Shown here: piece by piece, positions 10,956 to 20,431 of the stretch
Position numbering within the stretch: position 1 is the stretch's first letter
How the letters are laid out: every line of letters starts with the position of its first letter
From: Vitellaria paradoxa
Lineage: Eukaryota; Streptophyta; Magnoliopsida; Ericales; Sapotaceae
Direction: 5' to 3'
Length of the DNA stretch: 64,000 nt
Assembly (NCBI GenBank): GCA_019916065.1
Contig: CM034233.1
Coordinates: 54,615,947 to 54,679,946 of the forward strand
Translations under genes and position numbers: made by a program
Notes under the pieces: generated by a model
Databases searched by the model: none
Seen by the model: the letters and a program-made list of their open reading frames with translations, nothing else
Told to the model about the DNA's origin: nothing

Positions 10956-13345
10956 AAGAGAGAGAGGGGGGATAGTACGAAAGAAAGAAAAGAAACAAAA
11001 AAAAATGTTGTCACAATGAAACAAATTTGATTCCCAATTTATAACGTAAATGAAGTACTAGTTAGTACAACTGACATTTTTTTCATTTAAGAGACTAAGA
11101 TTCAAGAGTGAAATTAATTGCAAGGCGTTAGTTGTCCTATACAAGTGCTTTATTCATATTAATTAGTTTACAGTTGCTGTTTACATCTTGTATAATTATT
11201 GGGTCATTACATTTGCACCTCTTAAATTTTTTAGAAAGTTACACTCAAACTCTAAGTATAACTATATAATATAAAATAGGGTAAAGCACAAAATCACAAC
11301 CATAGTTTATCCTTGGTGTCACTTTAGTTCTATATATTTCAATTACAACAGTCAAATGCCTATATTTTTAGCCAAGCAGCAATTTGCTCGTTCCATTAGT
11401 TGGTCACTGCACGCAACTATTAGACTAAAGGTAAAAAGGTAATTTTTTCTACAGTTTATCTTGAGTGTCACTTTAATCCCTCACGTTTTAATTGTAATAG
11501 TCAAATCTATACACTTTGGTGTATATTTGAAATATATTTTGTTAAATTATTTTTAATAAATAATATAATCTGAAATATCTTTTATAACATTATATAACAT
11601 ATTTTAATTTGAAATATACCTTATTAAGTTATTTTTAATAAATAATATAATTAAAATATATCTAATATATTTTCTTTTTATTGAATTAAATTATTTTTCA
11701 TAAAAAGAATGATTAAATTAATAATATAATTAAAATAATATTTAATTTTGTTTAATTAATATGAAATAGATTTTATTAAATTTAATTAATTTAATTTTCT
11801 AAAAATTTAATAAAATTAAATATTTTATTAAAGGGTATTTTAATAGTTTTACTAATAGTTGTTATAATTAATGGAATAGAGTCAAGAGTCACACAGATAA
11901 ATGTATCCTCCCGAGTTGAATATATGTACAAAATTATATATATAGGAAACTACAAAGATAAAAAAAATTCAAAAAATAGTGATTCAAGGCCCTTTGGTAA
12001 CATTGTGATTTTTTTATTTTGTTTAACTCTTTATTTTCTGGTTTTGTTTTTAGTTATCATTTTTTCTAAAACAAAAACCGAAACTGTATTTAGAAATACA
12101 ACTTTACTTACATAAATTACTTTCTTAATAAAATATTTAATTTTATTATTTTTAAAAAATTATTTGAATTTAATAAAATATATTTCATATTAATTAAACT
12201 AAATTAAGTATAAATTTAACTATATTATTAATTTAATTATGTTATTTATTAAAAATAATATAATAAAATATATTTTACCATTAAATCACCTTTTAATAAA
12301 ATATTTAATTTTATATTTTTCAAAAAATTATTTGAATTTAATAAAATGTATTTCATATTAACTAAAATAAATTAAGTATTAATTTAACTATATTATTAAT
12401 TTAGTTATACTATTTATTAAAAATAATTTAATTCAATAAAAAATATATTAAATATATTTTTATTATACTATTTACTTAAAATTATTTAATAAATTGTATT
12501 TCAAATTATAATGTGTTATATAATTTAATAAAATATATTTTAGATTATATTATTTAATTGAAAATAATTTAATAAAATATATTTTAAATATATACCGAAA
12601 GTGTAAGGATTTGACTATTATAATTGAAATGCTTGAGATTAAAGTGTCACTAATGATAAAATGTAGAGGCAATTACCTTTTTAATATTAGTTTAACAGTT
12701 GTGTGTAACGACCAACTAACGAAAGGACCGAATTACTGCTTAACTGAAAGTATGGGGATTTGACTGTTACAATTGAAATGTGCGGGATTAAAGTGACACT
12801 GAGGATAAACTGTAGGAGTAGTTTTTATACTTTACCCTATAAAATAGCATAATAAACCACACATTACAAAATAACTTAAATAGTTTCTAATAATTAGAAA
12901 ACATACATTCAAAAGTAAGAACTTTACAAACATACCCTTCTAATCCTCTAGACTCTGATACAAGTAATGAAATTATACACAAACACTTAAAATACTTTCA
13001 CAAACCCAGAGATGTATAAAAAAAAAACACGGATATATTATAAATGTTATAAGATTTGCACTCGTATATATTATAAACACTCAAATATTATAAATGTTCT
13101 AAGATTAATAACCACTCTTTTATTTTAGGGTTTTCACTTTTTAATTTTAAAGTTTTTTTTTCTTGCATCTGTGATAAGATTTATTCACAAACTATCTAAT
13201 TAACTTTCTAATCTTCCATTAGAACATTATCATAACATGATTTGCCTTCATTAGATTTTTTAGATTAATTTTTCAACTTGTTTATGAGCCCTTCTTAATT
13301 TGTAGACAACTTTCGATTATAATTTGTAATAAAAACTTATACTTA
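10956..13345. repeat. Dispersed non-coding module, copy 1 (split by a foldback element)
   Basis: The flanks 10956-11278 and 12847-13345 match, in order, 38228-39859. Shared landmarks include CACAATGAAACAAATTTG against CACAGTGAAACAAATTTG, GTTGTCCTATACAAGTG, TTTTTTAGAAAGTTACACTC and CATAACATGATTTGCC. Both copies run up to the same CTTAATCTTAAA word, where element B is inserted in the other copy. No coding frame is visible. I do not recognise the module. It could be an old repeat family or a local segmental duplication. Confidence 0.7.
11270..12846. mobile_element. Mutator-type foldback element (11279-12837) with 9-bp target duplication
   Basis: Both ends carry the same inverted sequence (GGGTAAAG.. 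on the left, ..CTTTACCC on the right), flanked by identical TATAAAATA at 11270-11278 and 12838-12846. A 9-bp duplication is typical of Mutator-like elements. Each terminal repeat of about 300 bp holds two related 68-bp subunits built on TTTATC..GTGTCACTTTA..CAATTGTAACAGTCAAAT. The AT-rich interior continues the inverted symmetry almost to the centre, so most of the 1559 bp could fold into one hairpin. It encodes nothing: a non-autonomous element. The matching unoccupied site is at 39358-39366. Confidence 0.88.
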
Positions 13346-14865
13346 ATCTTAAAGAGTCCAAATTACCCATTTTTTTTGTAAATGCCCTAGGTATCTTTTT
13401 TCACATATTTCATCCTATGAATTTGGGAGATTATGGAAAATTATTCTTGTGTCTAACTATCTAGTGTTAACATTTAAAAGTATTTTTCGTACAAATTTAC
13501 AAAATTTGTGTATTTACAGATATGACACAATTTTAATTTTAATAAAAAATGTTTCGCCTCTTTTTGGTGCTTATTTGAAAATATAATTTCACAAAAATCT
13601 CTTTTAATATATAAGAAAAAATTTTAAATTATTTTTGCAAAATCACATCGCTTATCTTCATTAAGCAAAATGGAATTTTTTTTTCCTTTGTACCTTTTTC
13701 TAATCCTTCCCAAACTTTTAACTAACTTAGAACATCTTATTTTAGTATTCTTGCTATATTGTTTAGAATTTTTTCCCTATCCCATGTATTTTTTTAATGA
13801 GTTATGACTACATACAATGCATGTATCGATTCTTTTATAATATATTGAATGAATATTATTTAGGTTTAAATATATCTCATTAGCTACTACATTGAATTTA
13901 TCTAAATCCTATATTTTAGAAGATCAAGTTCTTGTTCCTCTTTTGCATAAATTTCTTCAACAAAACTAGATTGGTATACTTCTTTAACATATACGTCTTT
14001 AATAGAAGTTCTTTTTTCAAAAGCTGGTTTAGCCTCTGGTTCTTCATTTAAATTATCTAACTTTCCTACTTTTCCTTTTTCCTAGTGTTTTATCTAGATT
14101 TAGAGCTTTATGATGATTTCTTACTAGTTCATCATCTAAATCCAAATTAACTGTTATTTCAATTTTAGATTTTGGGTCATTATTATTATCGATTCTTCTA
14201 AGTCTGAGTCTTTCAGCATACTTATTGCACAATACTTTTCATCTAAGTTGTCAGAATCAGAATCTATATAGAAAACATATTCATAGTTTTTGAATAAATT
14301 TTCATGTTGATTATAAAACGTTTACATCTGGTTTATCAATTTATCTTTTTCTTTTACATCATTTTATCCTTATATCTAGATCTTTAGTATTCTAATATTT
14401 ATTTATTAGCTTGGAAGTTTTTATCAATTTTTTCTTTAGTAGTTTTTTTTTATCACCAATATTTCAACAAAACCTTTTTTTCCTCCTTTGTATAAGGTTA
14501 GAATTTTATCGTCTTTAGTTGTTTGAAGTCTATTTGACAAGCCAGAGTAGTCTTTGTTGACTGCTGATTGTAGTAAAGTTTTTGTATTTCCAGGTAGGTC
14601 TATATTATTTAATTTATTTTTTTATTTTATTTATTGTATCCATTACTTCAAACGTACTATCTTATAGGAAATTTAAAAATTCTAGTTATATTTAAGTTAT
14701 TTGGATCTTTTGAGAATCGTGAACTTAATGCTCAAATGCTTCTTTACTATTTTCTCTTGCACATAAAAATTGTTTATTTCGACGACTAGTCATTTTCAAT
14801 TATTTGTCCATAAAAAGTTCTCACTCAAAAGCATTGTTTTGGCCTAAGCAGTCCTAAAAACGCCT
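13346..14865 (-). pseudogene. Unrecognised minus-strand polyprotein remnant
   Basis: Read on the minus strand there is a series of protein-like stretches broken by stops and frame changes: MTSRRNKQFLCARENSKEAF (start near 14790), then DLPGNTKTLLQSAVNKDY with a lysine/glycine-rich follow-on (about 14610-14450), an acidic serine-rich stretch with YIDSDSDNLDEKYC (about 14280-14220), and a Glu/Lys-rich region ending EIYAKEEQELDLLKYR (about 13990-13910). The order of basic N-terminus, body and acidic region would suit a Gag-like or pararetroviral polyprotein, but no zinc knuckle, protease or RT is visible. I do not assign a family. Confidence 0.4.
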
Positions 14866-14868
14866 ACT

Positions 14869-15693
14869 TGTCACACCTTTGATTTCATGTAAACTGGGGC
14901 ATAGGTTAAACACTTACAATAAGTAAACCAAATTTGTAATCAGAGTAATACCACTAAACAAAATAAAATAAAATTGGACATATAGCTCCAAAATAATAAG
15001 TTAAGGCTCCACAATCTATAAAATTCCATCAAAATCAGTATATGTAATAGATATAAAATGCTCACATATGTGATAGATAATCTCTCAAAATAAAAATAAC
15101 TAATCAAAAACAAATCCAAGGTAGCTATGCCTCACGATCATGTTGTCTAGCTTCCCTCATCAAGTACATATAGTCCTATTAGAACCTGCAGTGACATCTA
15201 TAAAGGAGTGAGTACTAACACAAATGTATTCACTATATAACATTTCAAATAACAATGCTCTAACATGGCACTATTTTGAATATTGTGTATAATTCTTTTT
15301 TGAAATTTAAATGAAATTGAAATAGATAACAACATCAACAAACTTGCTTAGATTTAACAAAAAATTATAATCCATCAACTATATATTTATTAGTATAAAA
15401 TAAATTTAGATTTTCAATACAATTGATCTGTTGCCATAGATCATATTACACTATCTCTCGATGCTGGCATCCAGGCCTAAGCCATGAAAAATATGCCCCT
15501 TATGCATCTGTATCTCTAGACTAGCCAAAGAACTTACACCACATAGGCATTTGTTTCATTATGTAGGTTTTCATCCTATTAATATGATAATTAATTCACA
15601 TTCCCCGCGCAAAGCTAAGGATTTACTTAAGTGACATACCATCCCTCTCCTAGAGTTTCGTGATGCGTTCACATATTCCTTACATATAACTAA
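14869..15693 (-). mobile_element. Minus-strand Tekay-like LTR remnant, left part
   Basis: TGTCACACCTTTGATTTC at 14869 reads as the reverse complement of a Tekay-type LTR end (..GGTGTGACA). Further in, CCTGCAGTGACATCTATAAAGG..GTGAGTAC at about 15186-15215 corresponds to the CTCACGTCCTTACAGATTTT..GCAAGTACAGG block at about 7307-7336 of the plus-strand LTR. The LTR is cut by element E and appears to resume after it. Confidence 0.45.
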
Positions 15694-15724
15694 CACTACT
15701 AGAAAAACGAGTATTTGCCTGTAG

Positions 15725-15800
15725 AAAACTCGCGCGACCGCCATTGACAGCAGCAAATGCTACTATTAGCGACCGCTTTAAGCGGTCGCAACAGCAGTCA
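15725..15800. repeat. Left subterminal palindromes of element E
   Basis: A near-perfect palindrome at 15769-15789 pairs GCGACCGCTT with AAGCGGTCGC around one base. CGCGACCGCC lies just before it at 15733-15742. In CACTA elements such repeats are transposase-binding sites. Confidence 0.7.
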
Positions 15801-15829
15801 CAACTACTATACTAAAAAATCAAACAGAG

Positions 15830-15965
15830 CCCCTTTTTCTCATTTTTTTTATCTCCCTCGCCTTTTTCGCTCCTGCCTTCTTCTGTTCCCGCCGCTGCAA
15901 TCGAGACCACCGCAGCTTGCGCTGGAGCCACCTAGCTACCATCGAAGTTTTCTCTCGCCATCTCT
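15830..15965 (+). pseudogene. Captured gene: leader exon with splice donor
   Basis: A C/T-rich stretch with GC-rich patches, unlike the surrounding element, ends CATCTCT followed by GTAAGTCTCT, a canonical plant 5' splice site with GT at 15966. The T-rich DNA that follows, to about 16660, looks like a plant leader intron. I interpret it as a captured promoter-proximal or 5' UTR exon. No start codon is convincing here. Confidence 0.4.
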
Positions 15966-16864
15966 GTAAGTCTCTCTCTTTATCTCTCTCTTTCTTTATC
16001 TTTATGTCTCTCATTCTCTTTCTTCATATATACCCTGATTTTTTGCCATTCTCACATACTGACCCACTATTGTTTCTTTTTGAACTGAGGTTTTGTTTGC
16101 ACTTAGAAAACCCTTGCATAACACCTCGGTCTCTGCTAGTTGATTAGGTGCCTACGTGTAGGGTTTTCAGATTTTTTTTTTTTTGGTTTTTTTTTCCTGA
16201 TTTATGTATGGTTGGTATTCTATTGTTGAATATTTAGATTCATTGTTATTAGAAAAAAATCTGGCGGCAATTGTTAGTTTTGATTTTATTTGCTTTTTGT
16301 TGTTGAATTTTGATTTGTTTCTGATTTGGGCAAGTTGTAGTTCGTTTCTAATTTTGATTTTCTTTCTGTTGTTAAATATTGATTTGATTAAATTTTGAGT
16401 TTAGGTTTGATTAAATTTCTGCTATTTTCTTTTTTTTTTTTGTTTTTTGCAAATTGATCTTGTGCTCTCAAAATTTTTTTTAACCAGTTTGAATTCAACG
16501 TGATATTAATTAAAGTTTAATGTTTTTGCTGAATGTCATTGATGGTTATCTACTTGTCTGTGTGTTATTGTCATTGTAATTATTATGCACAATTGTTCTT
16601 AAGTGATTGTTGCTCCTCGGTAAAGTGTGATAATCCATCTTTTTGTTACTTACATGTATAGTGTATATGTGTGTATTATCATCCAGTGGGCCCAAATACC
16701 ACTGGTGCATTGCATAGCTTATGTTTGATGGAATGCTCTTCTATATTGTCTGTCTGTATTGATAAGAAGAATGTGATTCTAAGGAAGAGATTGCAATGGA
16801 ATTTTAAGGGGAATCAGACCATTTTAGTGCGTGGGCTTCTTGAAATTAGTATAAAGGAAAGAAA

Positions 16865-17092
16865 ATGAAAACGAGATCTCTACTCTACATGCCTAAACTG
16901 AGATTGAGAACCTCTTTACTTGATGAGGGATATTCTCATCTCAAATCAGTTGTTGATGCAGTAGAAGAAAAGATAGCACAGCTTGATGCAAGCAAACAAT
17001 AGAACTGGAATTTTCCTTAGCGAGATGTAACTGTAGATGAAAATGATTGTCGAGATATGCATGTGAATTCTATTGCTGGTCCTGACTCTAAG
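16865..17092 (+). pseudogene. Captured gene: coding exon fragment 1
   Basis: A 76-codon frame starts at ATG 16865 and ends PDSK at a splice donor (AAG then GTGGGT, GT at 17093). It contains SHLKSVVDAVEEKIAQLDAS, helical and protein-like, and the later stretch DENDCRDMHVNSIAGPDSK. Two in-frame TAG codons (after DASKQ and after NWNFP) are single-base changes from sense codons. It joins in phase 0 to the exon at 18284. I do not recognise the parent gene; a similarity search of the joined peptide would identify it. Confidence 0.5.
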
Positions 17093-18283
17093 GTGGGTTT
17101 AGTGTTTTCTTATGCTGGAAACTCACTACATGTGTACCCTATGTGCAGGAGTGTGCTTGCTTGCTTTTGTGTGTGCATGCACTCTCTATATAACATATTG
17201 TGTCATCCTTCACTTTGATTTACTTAGTTTTAGTTGCATTGTCAGTGCATGTTGAATATTTTAATGTTTCATTATTGAGTACTTGATGAGAAGACTCCTT
17301 TTATGCCCACTTATTCTTTTTGTCCACTTGAAATTCATTTTGATCTTGTTTATTCTTAAAGTTGTAGGTGGCATTTGTTAATACTTTAAATATGCATCAA
17401 ACCTTACTAAATACTGTGCACAAGGCTCCCATTTACAGTAGGATCTAGCAAACATGGCAGACAGATTTACCTCTATTTTTATGAAAAAGCTGATTCCCTT
17501 GGCTTGAACTACAATTTACCTCCATTGTATACTGTCCCTTGGCTTGTTCTTATTGATAAAGACATTAAATGCAATATGCCTCCAAAGCTACGTGTTTTTC
17601 CCTCTTTGAGTAACCATATGATTATTATCATCAAAGGATGACCAAAACTATTAAGCTTGTGTGTTGATTCCATGGTTGGATGTTAAATGTTTATTGTTGT
17701 AAGAGATGAATATGTATAGATATAACTTACCAAAAAAGAAATGCATAGATATAAATAGAGAGAGAAAGGGAGCGATATCCACCTTGAATGGCTAGTCATC
17801 TTAATATCTGCACAATGTTAATTGTGGCAATCCATAATAATTCCTTAAACATTTTTGTTTACTGTTACAATTTAGAGATCAAGCCCACATTCTAACACCT
17901 GCAATTTCCCCCTTTTCCTGGGAAAGGGAAAACTAGACCCTCAAACTACTGACATGGTTTCTTTTGGTGCCACCCAATGCTTTCAAGAAGTATTTAGTCT
18001 TGTTAATAATATTGGTAGATTGTGCTGGATATGTTAGAGGAGATAGTTCTCTCTCTCTGTCTCTGTCTGTCTCTCTCTCTTAAAGTCAATGGACAGCATG
18101 GACTATCTGGCTCCCTAATTAGCTCCAACTAATTAAAGCTTGTGGGAATTTGCAGACTAGATTAAATTAATACTCTGTTTTGGTCCACACTGTATATCAT
18201 AAAAGTGGACTGCACTTTAATTCAGGATTTGCATGGTCCAATTGTTAGTTTCAACATTGATTTGGTTTATTTTTGTTTTGTAG
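17093..18283. other. Intron-like captured DNA in element E
   Basis: No coding frame. T-rich plant-intron composition lies between a donor at 17093 and an acceptor ending at 18283. It includes a CT/GTCT microsatellite at about 18040-18080. Other TE pieces inside cannot be excluded. Confidence 0.4.
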
Positions 18284-18367
18284 TGGAATGGTCCTGGGTT
18301 ACCAAACTATATGGCCATTGCTGGTGGTGATACCACTCAAGTCCTCGCGCAGGCATTACAAGAGAAG
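18284..18367 (+). pseudogene. Captured gene: coding exon fragment 2
   Basis: It is bounded by TTTTGTTTTGTAG (acceptor) and GAGAAG then GTTTTG (donor, GT at 18368). Its 84 bp read as 28 codons beginning WNGPGLPNYMAIAGGD and ending LAQALQEK, without a stop and in phase with fragments 1 and 3. The phase agreement of three separated pieces is the main evidence that this is a captured multi-exon gene and not a chance ORF. The intron after it received the MITE and then element A. Confidence 0.55.
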
Positions 18368-18406
18368 GTTTTGTTAATATTCTGATGTCATTCCACTTCT
18401 AATTGC

Positions 18407-18498
18407 TTAGGTGGCATTTGGTTTACTTTTTTATTTTCTATTTTCTGTTTTCGTTTTATGCATTAAAAACTCAAAATGAGATAACAAAAAATACTTTG
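18407..18498. mobile_element. PIF/Harbinger (Tourist-like) MITE, left part
   Basis: The element begins GGTGGCATTTGGTTTA at 18410 after TTA (18407-18409). Its right part ends TAAACCAAATGACCCC at 32993, followed by TTA. The terminal inverted repeat and TTA duplication fit PIF/Harbinger. The two parts together are about 330 bp; element A split them. Confidence 0.75.
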
Positions 18499-18610
18499 TA
18501 ATTGCACTTGAAAAGTGCTATTACAAACTCCATTTTTGTATAACTTTTAATACATTTAAGTAGTTTATTTTGAAGACCTATCGTTATTTTATCACTTGCA
18601 TGGTTTATTT

Positions 18611-18734
18611 TATCAATTGCAGGGAAAACGGTGAATTAATTGAAGAAGATAGCGATTTTGGTGACTTAGAAGACGAAGGGGAGGATATCGAACCAACTTC
18701 GTCCAAGATGGCCCGAAATATCCCAAGGACTTAG
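18611..18734 (+). other. Conserved 3' splice site and acidic frame in U3 (element A, 5' LTR)
   Basis: A T-rich tract ending TTTATCAATTGCAG (AG at 18621-18622) is followed by a 36-codon frame from 18624: ENGELIEEDSDFGDLEDEG, then DIEP, TSSKMARNIPRT, and TAG at 18732. The same splice signal and frame are in the 3' LTR of A, both LTRs of D, B's 5' LTR, and C. Family B reads EKGEIIEIYSEESG and C reads EKGKEIEVYNNGNG, followed in both by QTSP..M. No ATG opens the frame, so if coding it must be reached by splicing. Function unknown. Confidence 0.6.
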
Positions 18735-18770
18735 CTGCAAATGAGGAGCAAAAGTGTAGAAAACAAGGTT

Positions 18771-18870
18771 TCTGTGGTTCGGATCAACTGGCGCACGGTC
18801 CGGACCATAGTGTGGTGGAACATCAGGCAGGCAATTTCAAATTTTAGGGTTTTTTCGCAAGTTATAAAAA
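18771..18870 (+). promoter_or_regulatory. U3 promoter of element A: paired arms and TATA box
   Basis: CTGTGGTTCGGATC at 18773-18785 and GGTCCGGACCATAG at 18797-18810 form a dyad with an 11-bp spacer (the 3' LTR copy at 31284-31324 is nearly perfect). TATAAAAA lies at 18863-18870. B and C have the corresponding dyad 50-54 bp before their TATA boxes. In C the arms contain GTGGTCCC and GGGACCAC, the published class II TCP factor consensus; that any TCP protein binds is inference. Confidence 0.6.
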
Positions 18871-19429
18871 GACTACTTGGTGGCCAGCCCTAGGACGTTC
18901 TGTCTCTGTTTTTTCATTCTTCCAGCAAATTTTGAGAGTTTTAATTGCTTATGTTAATGTTCTTACGTTGTTTCGGAGCTTTCATCACATTCGTTTCAGC
19001 AGTTACTATTCAGAGTTTTATTACGAAGTTTGTTTCAGAGTACGTTACACTTCTTCATTAGATTAATGATATTATTTGGATGTTTGAAATAGAGGATTGA
19101 TTGATTTCGTATGTTTAGTTCTGATCTCGTCTTTTAATAATTTTGTTTCATTGTTTGATTTAGTGAATCCATTAAATATGTCTTCAATGATTGTTTTCAT
19201 TTCGTTCACAAGCATGTTAGCGTAGAAACCCTAGTTCTTGACTCATCGAATCAAGGAAGGGTAGTTTACTTTGATCTATGGGATGTACATAGACCCTTCG
19301 CAGAGTTTGCAAAAACTCATGCGTAGGGGTCTACAACTTTTAGACATTTGCGTAGACCCTTCGCATGGTTTGCGAAAGCTCATGCGTAGGGATCTATACT
19401 TTTTAAATCCTAATTCAGTTCTTTCAAAA

Positions 19430-19790
19430 ACTATCGAAAACGAAAATCTTTGACTATATTCTCTATAATCACTGGTAAGGTTTTCGATTAAAATTTTCTT
19501 AATAATTTTGAAGAACTGAAAATTCAGATTTTGAATAGTAATTTGAATTAGTTTATTTCAAAAACTTTCGAAAACGAAAATCTTTGACTATATTCTCTGT
19601 AATCACTGGTAAAGGTTTTCGATTAAAATTTTCTTAATAATTTTGGATAAATTAGAAAAATTGGATTTGAATCTGAATTCGAATAGGATTGTTTGAGAAC
19701 TCTTTGAAAACAGAAGTTTTTGACTATATTCTCTGTAATCACTGGTAAAAGCTTTTGATTAAAACTTTCTCAATAATTTTCAAACAAATC
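19430..19790. repeat. Three 135-bp units with splice-donor-like core in the LTR
   Basis: Each unit has TTTGACTATATTCTCT, TAATCACTGGTAA and a TTTCGATTAAAATTTTCTT-like tail. The GT of CACTGGTAA lies at 19475, 19609 and 19745. All A and D LTRs carry the array; B and C have one or two diverged units. The core resembles a 5' splice site. Whether it is used is unknown. Confidence 0.65.
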
Positions 19791-20290
19791 CTAATTTAGG
19801 TTTTAATGCAAGTATTACAACACATCCCATAGTGAAGACGTAAGCTACCCGGAATTGATAGTTGGATCAAGGACTTCTCAAATTTATTTTCTTATTAATT
19901 GAATTGCCTTCGGTTGATTTAATTGAAGTAATTACATTGCAGTTTTTATATTAGACTATTTTAAAGCGCATTTAAATTAGAAAAAAATCCTTTTGGCTAA
20001 TATTTAATTCATTGAAATCAAAAATCAAAATTTTAAATTGTTGGAATTTTGGTAATAAGTTGTTAATTTGTTTTAGTTTACATTTTAAACTTGCAAAACC
20101 CTAGGAATTAGTTTTAATTAATTTTCAAACTTAGTTTACATTCAAATTTAGGATTTCCATTTTAACCTGGAAACTAAATAACGTAGGCTTCCTATGAATT
20201 CGACCTCGGACTCACCGAGTTAAAACTACACCGCATACCCTTGCACTTGAGGGTGAATTTAGACGCACTATTCATTAGCGGTCAAGTTTT

Positions 20291-20308
20291 TGGCACCGTT
20301 GTCGGGGA
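20291..20308 (+). promoter_or_regulatory. Primer-binding site of element A
   Basis: TGGCACCGTTGTCGGGGA lies 6 bp after the LTR. It matches the Athila primer-binding site complementary to tRNA-Asp except for two changes that look like CpG decay. Confidence 0.85.
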
Positions 20309-20431
20309 GCCAAATTTTAGTTTTTAGGTTGTTTTCAAATTTTTTTAGTTAATTTCTTTTTCAAAAAAAAAATTAAAATTTAAAATTTGGACTTAAATGT
20401 TTTTTTTTTTTATTAGAGACTTGTTATTTGC

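Larger units (their letters stand above)
18499..20284 (+). mobile_element. 5' LTR of element A
   Basis: It begins TAATTGCACTTGAAAAG (the 3' copy begins TGATTGCAC, so the terminal TG is mutated here) and ends TTAGCGGTCA. U3 contains a conserved 3' splice site and acidic frame (18611-18734), the paired GGTCC arms (18776-18806) and a TATAAAAA box at 18863. Downstream are two copies of a CGTAGACCC..TTCGCA..GGTCTAC stem unit (about 19287-19400; the 3' LTR has only one), and three copies of a 135-bp unit each holding CACTGGTAA. It is 50 bp longer than the 3' LTR. Confidence 0.92.

Noticed and set aside
11924..12115. 63-codon frame in the middle of the foldback element
   Set aside because: AT-rich hydrophobic translation with no support; the element is non-coding.
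15757..16147. Overlapping frames on both strands at the left end of element E
   Set aside because: Pyrimidine-rich leader DNA; the splice donor at 15966 cuts through them and none continues in phase to the captured coding exons.
19271..19453. Frame with doubled D(P/H)S(Q/H)(S/G)L-KLM-RR peptide repeats, also at 48577-48759 (minus)
   Set aside because: It is the doubled CGTAGACC stem unit of the LTR in translation; B and C do not keep the frame.
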